From Opitutia bacterium Tous-C4FEB (GTDB lineage: Bacteria; Verrucomicrobiota; Verrucomicrobiia; Opitutales; Opitutaceae), in the NCBI GenBank assembly GCA_002304445.1, contig NEVA01000002.1, positions 186,001-250,000 on the forward strand: a stretch of DNA of 64,000 nt. Direction: 5' to 3'. How positions within the stretch are numbered: position 1 is the stretch's first letter; the number at the start of each line of letters is the position of its first letter. Under the pieces are notes generated by a model. That model was given only the letters and a program-made list of their open reading frames with translations, ran no database searches and had not been told where the DNA came from. Position numbers and translations under genes: made by a program. This document shows, in pieces, positions 53,838 to 63,104 of this stretch.

Positions 53838-54815
53838 TGGAAGTGGAGTCGGGCCGGACTGGTCTCGTTGACCGCTCTGATGGCGGGGACTTGGGCCGAA
53901 GCGGCGACGGCGGAGCAGCGAACGGTGTTGATCGTCTTGGGGGCCGAAGGTGAGGCAGACTACAAGGCGGGTTTTGCGGCGCAGGTGCCGCTTTGGGAAA
54001 AGGCGGCGGCTCAGGCGGGCGCGAAACCGGTCGTGATCGGAGCGGCGCCCGAGATCGAGACGGAAACGGACTGGGCGCAGATCAAGCAGACGCTGGAGGC
54101 GGAGCCGACGGCGGGCACCGGTGAGCTCTGGGTCGTGATGATCGGACACGGCACGTTCGACGGAAAGGAATCGAAGTTCAATTTGCGCGGGCCCGACTTG
54201 GCGGCGGGCGATTTGGCGGCGTGGCTCAAGCCGTTCGGGCGACCGCTGGCGGTGATCAACACGGCCTCGGCGAGCGCGCCGTTTATCGGGAAATTGTCCG
54301 GGCCGAACCGGGTGGTGGTCACCGCCACGAGGACGGGCAAGGAGCAGAATTTCGCGCGGTTCGGTCCCTATTTGGCGGAGGCGATCGGCGACGCGAAAAG
54401 CGACCTCGACCAAGACGGACAGACGTCGCTTTTGGAGGCGTTTCTTAGCGCGTCGGCGCGGGTGAAGGAGTTTTACAAGACGGAAGGCCGGCTGGCGACG
54501 GAGCACGCCTTGATCGATGACAACGGCGACGGATTGGGTACGCCGGCGGAGTGGTTCCGGGGAACGCGGGCGACGAAGAAGGCGAAGGATGGCGCGGAAC
54601 TTGACGGCACGCGCGCCCGGAATTTGCCGCTGGTGCGGAGCGATGCCGAAGAGAAGCTCACGCCGGAGCAACGCGCGCGACGGGATGAATTGGAACTGGC
54701 CGTGGAAGCATTGCGCGAGACCAAGTCCAAAGCGGCCGAGGCCGATTACTACCGCGACCTCGAGCGACTCATGTTGGAGCTGGCGCGGGTGTATGCGCCG
54801 TCGGTCGCGAAGTAG
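53814..54815 (+). CDS. Cysteine-less caspase-fold (C13/C14-like) exported protein
   Basis: 333 residues with a signal peptide near 12-30. The caspase-like His is H112 in VVMIGHGTFDG. The strand that should carry the catalytic Cys reads VINTASASAPF (147-157), and the whole protein has no cysteine, so peptidase activity is not possible. Two perfect EF-hand-type calcium loops follow: D197-x-D-x-D-G to E208, and D235-x-N-x-D-G to E246. A helical C terminus rich in Glu/Arg/Lys ends the protein. It closes the MoxR module, 22 bases after the previous gene. Likely a calcium-bound pseudoenzyme. Confidence 0.7.
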   Translation: MSTNAHEFWKWSRAGLVSLTALMAGTWAEAATAEQRTVLIVLGAEGEADYKAGFAAQVPLWEKAAAQAGAKPVVIGAAPEIETETDWAQIKQTLEAEPTAGTGELWVVMIGHGTFDGKESKFNLRGPDLAAGDLAAWLKPFGRPLAVINTASASAPFIGKLSGPNRVVVTATRTGKEQNFARFGPYLAEAIGDAKSDLDQDGQTSLLEAFLSASARVKEFYKTEGRLATEHALIDDNGDGLGTPAEWFRGTRATKKAKDGAELDGTRARNLPLVRSDAEEKLTPEQRARRDELELAVEALRETKSKAAEADYYRDLERLMLELARVYAPSVAK

Positions 54816-54910
54816 GGGAAGGGCATAAATCGAGCGGGTCATCGGGGACGAACTGTGGAGAGCGCGGGTTTTGTTCGTCGTGGGTAGAGCGGAGAGGAAG
54901 ATGGCGGGAC

Positions 54911-55018
54911 CGCGCGGGCGGCGGTGAGTGATTGCTGCAACGCGTCTATCCAAGCAATCCGTTGCGCCACGTTGGCCATGATGTGGTGCTGTTCAGCGAG
55001 GGGTGGGATGAGGACGAC
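54911..55018 (-). pseudogene. hsdS: Fragment of type I restriction specificity subunit (HsdS)
   Basis: Read on the minus strand, 36 codons give VVLIPPLAEQHHIMANVAQ followed by IAWIDALQQSLTAARA. The PPLAEQxxI block with a following helix and LTAAR is the conserved end of an HsdS target-recognition domain. The surrounding frame has no further homology. It abuts the HsdR fragment in a different frame. Confidence 0.65.
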
Positions 55019-55124
55019 CGTTGGAACGGTAGGCAAATGGGACGTCGAGCAGCTCGGCGTGGTCGGGGGCCTGTTGCATACCGGCGCCGACGGCGCGCTT
55101 GGGTAGTGGGCCTTGGAGTTCGAC
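55017..55124 (-). pseudogene. hsdR: Fragment of type I restriction endonuclease subunit (HsdR)
   Basis: On the minus strand the frame from 55124 reads VELQGPLPKR, then AVGAGMQQAPDHAELLDVPF and AYRSNG. Intact HsdR proteins have VExKxxxxxVGAGMQQAxxYAExLDIPFxxSSNG in their N-terminal nuclease domain. Homology stops at 55017, exactly where the HsdS fragment begins in another frame. The frame then runs into a stop at 54993. Confidence 0.65.
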
Positions 55125-55136
55125 CACCGGTCGGTT

Positions 55137-55853
55137 CTACCGCGTGGATGGCTCGATGGGCGTGGGGATGTAGCGGCGGCGGTTGGGGCTGAGAACGCGT
55201 TGCTCGGGGGTGCGGAAGGCGCGGCGGCGGTAGCCGGCGAGGGCGGGGTCGGCGGCGCATTTCATCTGAAAGGCCTGCATCCGAGCAAAAAGATCGAGGA
55301 GTTGCGCGGGCAGCGGGTAGGTGTCGAGGCCGGAGGACGTAAGGGCGAGCAGGAGCTCGTGCGCGGTCTCGAGCGTGGAAAGGCAACCGTCCTGGGGCTG
55401 TTGCTTGATCAGGAAGCGGCTTGGGGCGGTGGGCGTGAACATCACGCGCGGGAGCTTTTGCAGGCTCGGACTTAGGCGGAGTATTTTACGGGCGCCGCTC
55501 CACGTGCCGTCGAGGAGGAAGAGGACGAGACGTCGGCCGCCGAGCTCGGCGGGGGCGAGGGCGCCGGTGGTCAGGTTGCGCGCGGTGGGGCCCGGGTAGA
55601 CGAGCACGGGGAAGTTGGCGGGATCGGCGATGAGTTCCTGCACGACCTCGTCGGTGTCGAAGTTGAGGCCCATGTGGATCTCGCTGTTGCCGAGGCAGAG
55701 GTGGGTGAGGCGGCCGGTGCCGGCCTTCTCGTGCTTGAATTCCTTCGGGTGCATCAGTAACACAAACCGCGTGCGTGTGGGCATCGGCGTGATGGACGCG
55801 CACCAGCAGAGGGATTGCGGCCAGAAGCAGCGGTAGCAGGTGAGGCGGCTCAT
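55137..55853 (-). CDS. DTW-domain tRNA aminocarboxypropyltransferase (TapT-like)
   Basis: 238 residues from ATG 55853; the frame is open far upstream but lacks homology there. An N-terminal zinc motif reads C-x2-C-x6-C-x-C in TCYRCFWPQSLCWC. The DTW signature is LFLLDGTWSGARKIL, and NLTTGALAPAE, LPRVMFTPTAPSRF and CLSTLETAHELL blocks fit the family. TapT adds the 3-amino-3-carboxypropyl group of SAM to uridine 47 of tRNA. It is divergent from trmO, with 111 bases between starts. Confidence 0.88.
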   Translation of the reverse strand: MSRLTCYRCFWPQSLCWCASITPMPTRTRFVLLMHPKEFKHEKAGTGRLTHLCLGNSEIHMGLNFDTDEVVQELIADPANFPVLVYPGPTARNLTTGALAPAELGGRRLVLFLLDGTWSGARKILRLSPSLQKLPRVMFTPTAPSRFLIKQQPQDGCLSTLETAHELLLALTSSGLDTYPLPAQLLDLFARMQAFQMKCAADPALAGYRRRAFRTPEQRVLSPNRRRYIPTPIEPSTR

Positions 55854-55964
55854 GTCGTGGGTGGGAGGATGAACGGCGAGGGGCGAGGGGTGAAAGGGGA
55901 AAGAGAGGGGGGCGCGAAGACGGAGCGTTGCGGTGGGGCGGCTGGGTCTGCCTGACTGCGGATC

Positions 55965-56699
55965 ATGTCTGCCGATGAAGTGAATCAACCGATGGTGCTG
56001 CGGCCGGTGGCGGTGTTGCGCACGCCGTTCATGGAAAAATTTGGCGTGCCGCGGCAGAGCGGATTGGTGCCCGAGGCGGAGGGGCGCGTGGTGTTTGCGC
56101 CGGAGTTTGCGCGGGAGGAATTTGTGCGCGGGCTGGAGGCGTTTTCGCACATTTGGCTGATCACGCAGTTTCACGAGAATCCGGTGTGGGCCGGCACGGC
56201 GACGGTGCGGCCGCCGCGGCTGGGTGGGAATGAGCGCGTGGGGGTCTTCGCCTCGCGCGCGCCGAATCGGCCGAATGGGCTCGGGCTGAGTCTGGTGCGG
56301 CTGTTGGCGATCGAGACGGTGCCGACGTTGGCGTTGCGGGTGGCGGGAATCGACGCGGTGGACGGCACGCCGGTTTTTGATGTGAAGCCTTATCTGCCGT
56401 GGTGCGAGGCGCCGGCGGGAGCCCGGGCGAACTGGGCGCAGGCAGCGCCGGCTGCGCGCGCGGCGGAGGCGGTCGTGATCGCTCCGGATTTGGCGGAGAA
56501 AATTATGCGCGAGACAGGAGGGGAAGGCGCGCCGACGCTGGCGATGATCCGGCACCTGCTGCAGCACGATCACCAGCCGGCGTATCAGCAGGACCCGGCG
56601 CGCGTGTATGGGATGAATCTGGCGGGGTGGAATGTGCGTTGGCGGGCGTTGGAGGGAGATCGGGTGGAGGTGTGCGGGGTGGAGCGGATCGGGGCGTGA
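55965..56699 (+). CDS. trmO: tRNA (N6-threonylcarbamoyladenosine37-N6)-methyltransferase TrmO
   Basis: 244 residues. TsaA/TrmO family strings are VLRTPFMEKFGVPRQSG, LEAFSHIWLITQFHEN, VGVFASRAPNRPNGLGLSLV and DGTPVFDVKPYLPWCEAP. It methylates t6A37 of some threonine tRNAs with SAM. The C-terminal part (TLAMIRHLLQHDHQPAYQQD) is the usual extension. The two divergent tRNA-modification genes suggest a functional pair. Confidence 0.92.
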   Translation: MSADEVNQPMVLRPVAVLRTPFMEKFGVPRQSGLVPEAEGRVVFAPEFAREEFVRGLEAFSHIWLITQFHENPVWAGTATVRPPRLGGNERVGVFASRAPNRPNGLGLSLVRLLAIETVPTLALRVAGIDAVDGTPVFDVKPYLPWCEAPAGARANWAQAAPAARAAEAVVIAPDLAEKIMRETGGEGAPTLAMIRHLLQHDHQPAYQQDPARVYGMNLAGWNVRWRALEGDRVEVCGVERIGA

Positions 56700-56747
56700 T
56701 TTGGCCCGGGGCTTGTCTTGTGGCGGGCGAGCGGGCGTTGTGAGGGG

Positions 56748-59318
56748 ATGACGCCGCCGACGCCTCCGCTCGCGCCGTTGGCGGGACGGCCAACGGTGGA
56801 CGCGGTCATGGACAAATTTCTCGCGGTCGCAGCGGCCAAAGGCCTGACCCTCTACCCGGAGCAGGAGGAGGCGATCCTGGAACTATTCGACGGGAAAAAC
56901 GTGATCCTCGCGACGCCGACGGGCTCGGGGAAGTCACTCGTGGCCGCCGCGCTGCATTTCAAGACGCTGTGCGCGGGCGAGCGGTCGGTTTACACGTGCC
57001 CGATCAAGGCGCTGGTGAACGAAAAGTTCCTGTCGCTGTGCCGCGATTTTGGGCCGGAAAACGTCGGGATGATGACGGGCGATGCGAGCGTGAATCTCGA
57101 CGCGCCCGTGCTGTGCTGCACGGCGGAGATCTTGGCCAATATCGCGCTCGGCGGCGGGCCGCGGGCGGCGGCGGTGAAGGCGGTGATCATGGACGAATTT
57201 CACTACTACTCGGACACGGAGCGCGGGACGGCGTGGCAGGTGCCGCTGCTCACGCTGCCGGGCGCGCGGTTTCTGCTGATGTCGGCGACGCTGGGCGCGA
57301 CGGAATTTTTTGAGCGTGAGCTGACGCGGGTGACGGGCGCGGCGAGCCTCACGGTGCGGAGCGACCGGCGGCCGGTGCCGTTGAGTTTCGAGTATTCGGA
57401 GACGCCGCTGACGGAACGCGTGGCGGAAGTGCTCACGCAGAAACGTGCACCGGTGTATCTCGTGCATTTCACGCAGCGAGACGCGGCGGAGGCGGCGCAG
57501 GACCTGATGAGCCTCGACGTGTGCTCGAAGGATGAAAAGGCGGCGATCGCGACGGAGTTAGAACGGGTGAAGTTCAACAGTCCGTATGGCAAAGAAGTGA
57601 AACGCTGGTTGCGGCACGGCGTGGGCGTGCACCACGCGGGATTGCTGCCGAAGTATAAAATCCTGGTGGAGCAACTCGCGCAGAAGGGGCTGCTGAAGGT
57701 CATCTGCGGCACCGATACGCTCGGCGTGGGCATCAACGTGCCGATCCGCACCGTGCTGTTTACGCAGCTTTGGAAATACGACGGGAAGAAAGCGGCGGTG
57801 TTGGCGGTGCGGGATTTTCGGCAGATTGCAGGGCGGGCGGGCCGGGCGGGTTTCGATGATCGCGGCTACGTGATCGCGCAGGCGCCGGCGCACATGATCG
57901 AGAACAAGCGCGCGGAGGAGAAGCTCGCGGGCAATCCGCAGAAGCTGCGGAAACTTGTGAAGGCGCGGGCCCCCGAAGGCGCGGTGGGGTGGGACGCGAA
58001 GACCTTTGAGCGCTTGCAGACCGCGCCGCCGGAAGGGCTGACGTCGCGGTTCGCGGTGTCGCACGGGATGATGTTGCTGATGCTCGGGCGGGATGGCGAC
58101 GGGTGTCGGGCGATGCAGCGGTTGATCGCGGATTCTCACGAATCGGCGAATCGCAAGAAGGCGCTGCGGGACCGGGCGTGGCAGTTGTTCCGCGCGCTGA
58201 TCGACCGGAAGATCGTGTCGATCATTCCCAAGGCGGAGCGTGGGCCGGTCGGATCGGGAGGAAAGCTGCGAGTGAACGTGGAGTTGCAGGACGACTTTTC
58301 GCTGCACCAGGCGTTGTCGCTATATCTGTTGGACACGCTGCCGCTGCTGCAGCGGGAGTCGGCGGACTATCCGTTTGATGTGCTGACGTTGTGCGAGGCG
58401 ATTGTGGAGGACCCCGAGGCGATCCTGCGGCGGCAGGTGGACCGGCTGAAGACGGAGAAGATGGCGGAGATGAAAGCGGCGGGCGTGGAGTATGACGAGC
58501 GGATCGCGAAGTTGGAGGAAGTGGAACACGTGAAGCCGTTACGGGAGTTTTTATACGATACGTTCAACGCGTTCGCGGCGGCGCATCCGTGGGTGGAGGG
58601 CGAGAACGTGCGGCCGAAGTCGATCGCACGGGAGATGTTTGAAGGGTATCGGTCGTTTGCGGACTACGTGAAGGACTACGGGCTCGAGCGCATGGAGGGC
58701 CTGTTGCTGAGGCACCTCACGCAGGTGTGGAAAGTGCTCGCGCAGACGGTGCCGGACAGCGCGAAGACCGAGGAAGTGGCGGAGATGGAAGTGTATTTCC
58801 GGGAACTGATCCGGGGCGTGGATGCGAGTTTGTTGGAGGAATGGGAACGGCTGAAAAATCCGGAGTGGGTGGCGGTGGAAACAGGCGGCGCAGACAAGCC
58901 GGCGCGGCCCGCGAGTTTTGATGTCACGCGGGACGAAAAAGCGTTTCGGCGGCTGGTGCGGGCGGAGATTTTTGCGCAGTTGCAGCGGGCGCTTTCATGG
59001 GACGATGAGCACGAAGCGGAGCGCGCGGTGTTTGCGGCGTATGGTGAGGCGCGGGGACGGTTCCGACTCGATCCCGAAGGGCGCTCGGCGAAGCACACGC
59101 ATTTTGGCGCGGTGGTGACCGATGGGGTCGTCGCGACGGCGGCGGTGGGCGAACTGGAAGTGGCGCAGGTGCTGGTGGACGCCGAGGGCGCGAACGACTG
59201 GGAGGCAGTTTTCGGCGTGGCGATGGCGGCGTCGCGGGCTGAAAATCGCGCGGTGGTGCGACTCGTGGCGGTGCGAGCCATCGGTGCCAGCGCCGGCGAA
59301 GTGTCACCTATGGAGTGA
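56748..59318 (+). CDS. Ski2/Mtr4-like DExH helicase, DUF3516-type
   Basis: 856 residues from ATG 56748. Walker A is ATPTGSGKS (55-63), followed by [12 protein letters not shown], the DExH box [54 protein letters not shown] and motif [14 protein letters not shown]. The C-terminal 350 residues are helical and match the DUF3516 extension as I remember it. It probably remodels RNA. DNA polymerase IV follows 61 bases downstream. Confidence 0.88.
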   Translation: MTPPTPPLAPLAGRPTVDAVMDKFLAVAAAKGLTLYPEQEEAILELFDGKNVILATPTGSGKSLVAAALHFKTLCAGERSVYTCPIKALVNEKFLSLCRDFGPENVGMMTGDASVNLDAPVLCCTAEILANIALGGGPRAAAVKAVIMDEFHYYSDTERGTAWQVPLLTLPGARFLLMSATLGATEFFERELTRVTGAASLTVRSDRRPVPLSFEYSETPLTERVAEVLTQKRAPVYLVHFTQRDAAEAAQDLMSLDVCSKDEKAAIATELERVKFNSPYGKEVKRWLRHGVGVHHAGLLPKYKILVEQLAQKGLLKVICGTDTLGVGINVPIRTVLFTQLWKYDGKKAAVLAVRDFRQIAGRAGRAGFDDRGYVIAQAPAHMIENKRAEEKLAGNPQKLRKLVKARAPEGAVGWDAKTFERLQTAPPEGLTSRFAVSHGMMLLMLGRDGDGCRAMQRLIADSHESANRKKALRDRAWQLFRALIDRKIVSIIPKAERGPVGSGGKLRVNVELQDDFSLHQALSLYLLDTLPLLQRESADYPFDVLTLCEAIVEDPEAILRRQVDRLKTEKMAEMKAAGVEYDERIAKLEEVEHVKPLREFLYDTFNAFAAAHPWVEGENVRPKSIAREMFEGYRSFADYVKDYGLERMEGLLLRHLTQVWKVLAQTVPDSAKTEEVAEMEVYFRELIRGVDASLLEEWERLKNPEWVAVETGGADKPARPASFDVTRDEKAFRRLVRAEIFAQLQRALSWDDEHEAERAVFAAYGEARGRFRLDPEGRSAKHTHFGAVVTDGVVATAAVGELEVAQVLVDAEGANDWEAVFGVAMAASRAENRAVVRLVAVRAIGASAGEVSPME

Positions 59319-59379
59319 CACTCTCGGGCGGGCCGAAAAGGCTTGGCGGGAGGGGCGGGCGGGAGGTCATCGTGGCGGG

Positions 59380-60552
59380 ATGGAAGTGCCGCCGCTCATT
59401 GTTCACCTAGACGCCGATGCGTTCTTTGTGGCGTGCGAACAGGCGCGGCGACCGGAGTTGCGCGGGACCAAGTGCGCCGTTGGCGGGACCGAGCGGGGCA
59501 TCATTTCATCGGCGAGCTACGAGGCGCGGGCGTGCGGCGTCTACACGCCGATGCCGACCTCACGGGCGCGGCAGGTGTGTCCGGATCTGATCATGATCCC
59601 GCACACCAGCGGGCTGTATGGGGAAGTGTCGCGGCGGATGTTTGATCTGTGCGAGACGCTGACGCCGTTGGTGCAGCGGAACTCGATCGATGAAGGTTAT
59701 CTGGACCTGGGGCCGTGCGGGTTGACGACGACGGAGGCGGTGGAGGCGGCGGTGCGAAAGTTGCAGAAACGGATTTGGGACGAGTTGCAGATCACGGTTT
59801 CGATGGGAATCGCCGCGAACAAGTTGGTGGCGCAGATCGCGAGCAAGTTGAGGAAGCCGCGCGGGTTCGTCGTGGTGGCACGAGGGGAGGAGGCGGGATT
59901 TTTGGCTCCGCTCGCGCTCGGGAAACTGCCGGGTGTCGGCGCGAAAACGGAAGCGGAGTTGGCGGAGCGCGGGTTTAGGCTGATCGGGGATTTGCTGGTG
60001 CGAAGTGAGGCCGATCTGAAAGGTGCGTTCGGCTCCGGTTGGAGAGAGATGATTGGGATGGCCCGGGGCATCGACGAGCGGCCGGTGGAGACGGAGAGCG
60101 AGGACGCGAAGAGTTATTCGCAGCAGGAGACCTTTGGCGAAGATGTGGGAGAGTTTACCATGATCGAGCGGGTCGCGAAGCGGATGATCGACGAGTTGTT
60201 GCCCAAGGTGCGGGCCGACGGAAAGCGCGTGCGGACGATGACGGTGAAGGTGCGCTACCCCGATTTCACGCAGGAGACGCATGGCCGAAGCTTGGCCGAC
60301 GCGACGGATCTGGAGGCGCCGTTTTATCCGTTGGTCGCCCCGTTGCTGCGCGAGGCGTGGACAAAGCGGCTGCCTTTGCGCCTGGTCAGCGTGCGTTTTA
60401 GCAACGTCGAGCAAAGCCGTCAGCAATTGGAGATGTTTGCGGAGACGGACGAAAAACGCCGCCGCCTGGCCGGGGTGTTGGATAAGCTGAACAACCGCGG
60501 CGGCACCGCCGCCGTGCGGCACGGTCACCAACTCGGCGCCAAGAAGGACTAG
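59380..60552 (+). CDS. dinB: DNA polymerase IV (Y family)
   Basis: 390 residues from ATG 59380. Catalytic acidic residues are D11 (LIVHLDADAFF), D104 and E105 (NSIDEGYLDL; the Ala before Tyr of most family members is Gly here). The thumb helix-hairpin-helix is LGKLPGVGAKTEAELAERG, and the little-finger domain follows the ETFGEDVGEF block. It carries out translesion synthesis. No C-terminal clamp-binding peptide is obvious; QLEMF at 423-427 of the DNA-coded tail (RQQLEMF) is a candidate. Confidence 0.93.
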   Translation: MEVPPLIVHLDADAFFVACEQARRPELRGTKCAVGGTERGIISSASYEARACGVYTPMPTSRARQVCPDLIMIPHTSGLYGEVSRRMFDLCETLTPLVQRNSIDEGYLDLGPCGLTTTEAVEAAVRKLQKRIWDELQITVSMGIAANKLVAQIASKLRKPRGFVVVARGEEAGFLAPLALGKLPGVGAKTEAELAERGFRLIGDLLVRSEADLKGAFGSGWREMIGMARGIDERPVETESEDAKSYSQQETFGEDVGEFTMIERVAKRMIDELLPKVRADGKRVRTMTVKVRYPDFTQETHGRSLADATDLEAPFYPLVAPLLREAWTKRLPLRLVSVRFSNVEQSRQQLEMFAETDEKRRRLAGVLDKLNNRGGTAAVRHGHQLGAKKD

Positions 60553-60700
60553 GCGCACGCCGCTGGCCGTTAAAAAGAACCAGTGCCTTGTGGTTGTCCG
60601 ATGCGACTCTGGCGGCAAAGACTTGGCACTAACGGTTTCCCGTAAGGACGTTGCCTGATGCGTCTGTCCTGAAAGGAGGTCGCCCTCAACCCTGCTCCCC

Positions 60701-63067
60701 ATGCTGCTAATAAAAATCCCCCGTCTCATCGTGCTGTGCGCTCTCTCGCCGGTTTTCGACGTTGTCGCCCAAACCGCCCCGGCCCCTGTCATCCCCCCCG
60801 CATCTGTCCGCCCGGCCCCCAAGGAAGACCCCGTCCAGCTTTCTGTCTTCGAGGTTACCACCTCCCAAGACATCGGCTACCAGTCCACCAACGCCGCCGA
60901 GGTGACGCGCATGAACACCGCCATCACGGACATTCCGATGAATGTGACCGTTCTCAACCAGCAGTTCATCGAGGACACGCTGGCTCGCAAAACAGAGGAC
61001 GTGTTGGAATATGTGCCCGGCTTCGTTCCGACCTCGAACAACGATTCGTGGTCGGTCCGCGGCTTTGCCAATGCCAATACGAAATTCCTCAACGGCTTTC
61101 TCCAGCAGGAGAGCATCGGCACCGTCTCTGTGGCAAACGTCGAGCGCGTCGAAGTGCTTAAGGGCCCGGCCGCGGTGCTGTTCGGACAGGGCGGATTCGC
61201 CGCTACGGTCAACCGCGTGACCAAGCGCCCGCGCGACAAGACTGCGACTTCGGTGCGTGGCAGTTTCGGTCCGCTCGATTCGTGGCGAGCCGAAGTGGAC
61301 ACGACCGGCCCGATCGGGGGCAGGGGATCGCCCTTCGCCTTCCGAATCACCGGGGTATGGGACGACGGGGAATACTACCGCAAGATTTCGCACAAGGAGA
61401 AGGCGTTCTCCTCCGTCGTATCGTGGCAGATCGCGAAATCCACCCGGCTCACACTCGAGCAACTTTATGTTGAGGAGACCGACGGGGGCGCGGTCTGGCG
61501 CCAGCCGATGTTTCGTGGCGATCCGCGCGGCTTTCTGCTAGCGGATGGCACTTTTCTGTCTTCCGGCGATAATCGCCAGGGGTTTTCCGCGCCGGGTGAT
61601 ATCCGCGTTTGGAAACGTGGTTTCGCGATGGCCGACCTCCAGCACGCCTTCAACCGCAATGTCCAGTTGCGGGTTCAATTCGCCCACGATGTGAAGGACC
61701 AACTTTACGACGAGACGCAGCCCGAGCAGGGCTCGCTTACGATCCTCAAGGACGCCGTTCTCATGCCCAAGCGCTGGCGCGTCCGCATCCAAGACGTTGA
61801 GAATCTCCGTTTGCGCTCAGAGCTTTTGGCCACGTTCAAGACCGGTCCGGCCAGCCATCGCGCGCTGTTCGGTTACAGTTGGGACGACTCCGACGGCATC
61901 GTCTGGAATCGCGATGGCATCTATAACCGTGGCGGGCTCGCGGCGAATGCCGCCGCGCTTAACCAGCGCTTCCCGACCGCCAGTGTGGGCAGTCGCTTCA
62001 ACCAATACCCCAATCTCAGTTATGCCGATTTCTTGGTCGATGTCCGCCGCGCTGGTTTCAACCCGTTTATGATTCCTCCGGTTAATGTGATGAACCCCGG
62101 CATATCTCCTCCCGTGTCCGGGAAAGCGGAGCGCCCGCCGTTGCCGATCGGGGCCCGCAATCGGGATACCACCGTCAACCACGAGTTCTACCTTGCCGAC
62201 GTCGTCTCCTTCATGGAAGAGCGGCTTTTCGTGACCGGTGGCCTGCGGCATACGCGCACGGACGACGGACGGTTTAATACCACGACCAACGTCCGCGCGT
62301 TCGATAACAACGCCAAGTCCACTACCTTCAGCACCGGCGTTGTCTATCACCTGAATCGTGAGAAATCGCTGACGCTTTACGCGAATGCGAACAGCTCTTT
62401 TATCCCGGAGTTTCAGAGGCAGCCGGACGGCGATGCGCTGAAGCCCCAGGAGGGAAAGCAAAAAGAAGCCGGTCTGCGCTTCAGCCTCGCCGGTGATCGC
62501 ATCCAAGGTCTGCTCTCGGTCTACGAGATCCAACAGCGGAATGTGACGCAGCCGGATCCGAACCGGGTAGACTATTTCGTGCAACTTGACGGCATTCGTT
62601 CCCGTGGCACGGAGTTTACGTTAAACGCCCGGTTCACGGACGCTTGGTCCGTAATGGGCGGCTACTCCTACAACGACTCCCGCGACACGAAGACTCGTGT
62701 GCGCTCGATCTATGCGCCGTATCACATGTTCACGGCGTTCAACAAGTATGCCTTCCGCCAAGGCAAGCTGCAGGGCTTGGATGTCTCGCTGGGGTCGATC
62801 TACATCGGAGAACGTCCTATTGACCCGACGCCGATCACGACGCTCGGAGGGCTCGTCAACACGCCGATTTGGACGATGTCCGGCGAGTGGCGCTTCGATG
62901 TCGTGTTGCGTTACGCGCTCCGCACCAAAGGTCGGGTGCAATATGTGTTTGGGGCCAAGCTGCAGAACGCGCTCGATAACCAAGACATCTTCAAACTCGG
63001 CGACCGGGTCAGCGTTCAGCGCCAGCCGGGACGCACCGTGCAATTTAGCGTCTCGGCCAAGTTCTGA
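60701..63067 (+). CDS. TonB-dependent outer-membrane receptor
   Basis: 788 residues with signal peptide (2-23), a possible TonB box near VQLSVFEVTT, a plug domain (TDIPMNVTVLNQQFIED, DVLEYVPGF, SVRGFANAN, VERVEVLKGPAAVLFGQ) and a 22-strand barrel ending in Phe (FSVSAKF). The siderophore-receptor-like plug suggests uptake of an iron chelate or similar ligand. A perfect AAAGGAGGT Shine-Dalgarno lies 20 bases before the ATG, too far for normal use; an in-frame CTG at 60692 is nearer. The gene uses more C-ending codons than its left neighbours. Confidence 0.92.
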   Translation: MLLIKIPRLIVLCALSPVFDVVAQTAPAPVIPPASVRPAPKEDPVQLSVFEVTTSQDIGYQSTNAAEVTRMNTAITDIPMNVTVLNQQFIEDTLARKTEDVLEYVPGFVPTSNNDSWSVRGFANANTKFLNGFLQQESIGTVSVANVERVEVLKGPAAVLFGQGGFAATVNRVTKRPRDKTATSVRGSFGPLDSWRAEVDTTGPIGGRGSPFAFRITGVWDDGEYYRKISHKEKAFSSVVSWQIAKSTRLTLEQLYVEETDGGAVWRQPMFRGDPRGFLLADGTFLSSGDNRQGFSAPGDIRVWKRGFAMADLQHAFNRNVQLRVQFAHDVKDQLYDETQPEQGSLTILKDAVLMPKRWRVRIQDVENLRLRSELLATFKTGPASHRALFGYSWDDSDGIVWNRDGIYNRGGLAANAAALNQRFPTASVGSRFNQYPNLSYADFLVDVRRAGFNPFMIPPVNVMNPGISPPVSGKAERPPLPIGARNRDTTVNHEFYLADVVSFMEERLFVTGGLRHTRTDDGRFNTTTNVRAFDNNAKSTTFSTGVVYHLNREKSLTLYANANSSFIPEFQRQPDGDALKPQEGKQKEAGLRFSLAGDRIQGLLSVYEIQQRNVTQPDPNRVDYFVQLDGIRSRGTEFTLNARFTDAWSVMGGYSYNDSRDTKTRVRSIYAPYHMFTAFNKYAFRQGKLQGLDVSLGSIYIGERPIDPTPITTLGGLVNTPIWTMSGEWRFDVVLRYALRTKGRVQYVFGAKLQNALDNQDIFKLGDRVSVQRQPGRTVQFSVSAKF

Positions 63068-63104
63068 CGCCGCCTCGCTCCGTTCGGGCCATCCACCCTC
63101 CCTG

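Larger units (their letters stand above)
54816..55136. other. Gene-free gap with decayed restriction-gene fragments
   Basis: This 321-base stretch has no intact gene. It holds the HsdS and HsdR remnants listed separately (54911-55124). I see nothing recognisable in 54816-54910, and no tRNA or terminator. Confidence 0.7.

Noticed and set aside
54932-55192. 86-codon plus-strand frame in the gap after the caspase-like gene
   Set aside because: Its translation has no recognisable motif and the opposite strand carries specific HsdS and HsdR peptides.
60623-60655. Possible sigma-54 promoter (TTGGCAC) before the TonB receptor
   Set aside because: The required GC of the -12 element is not at the right spacing.
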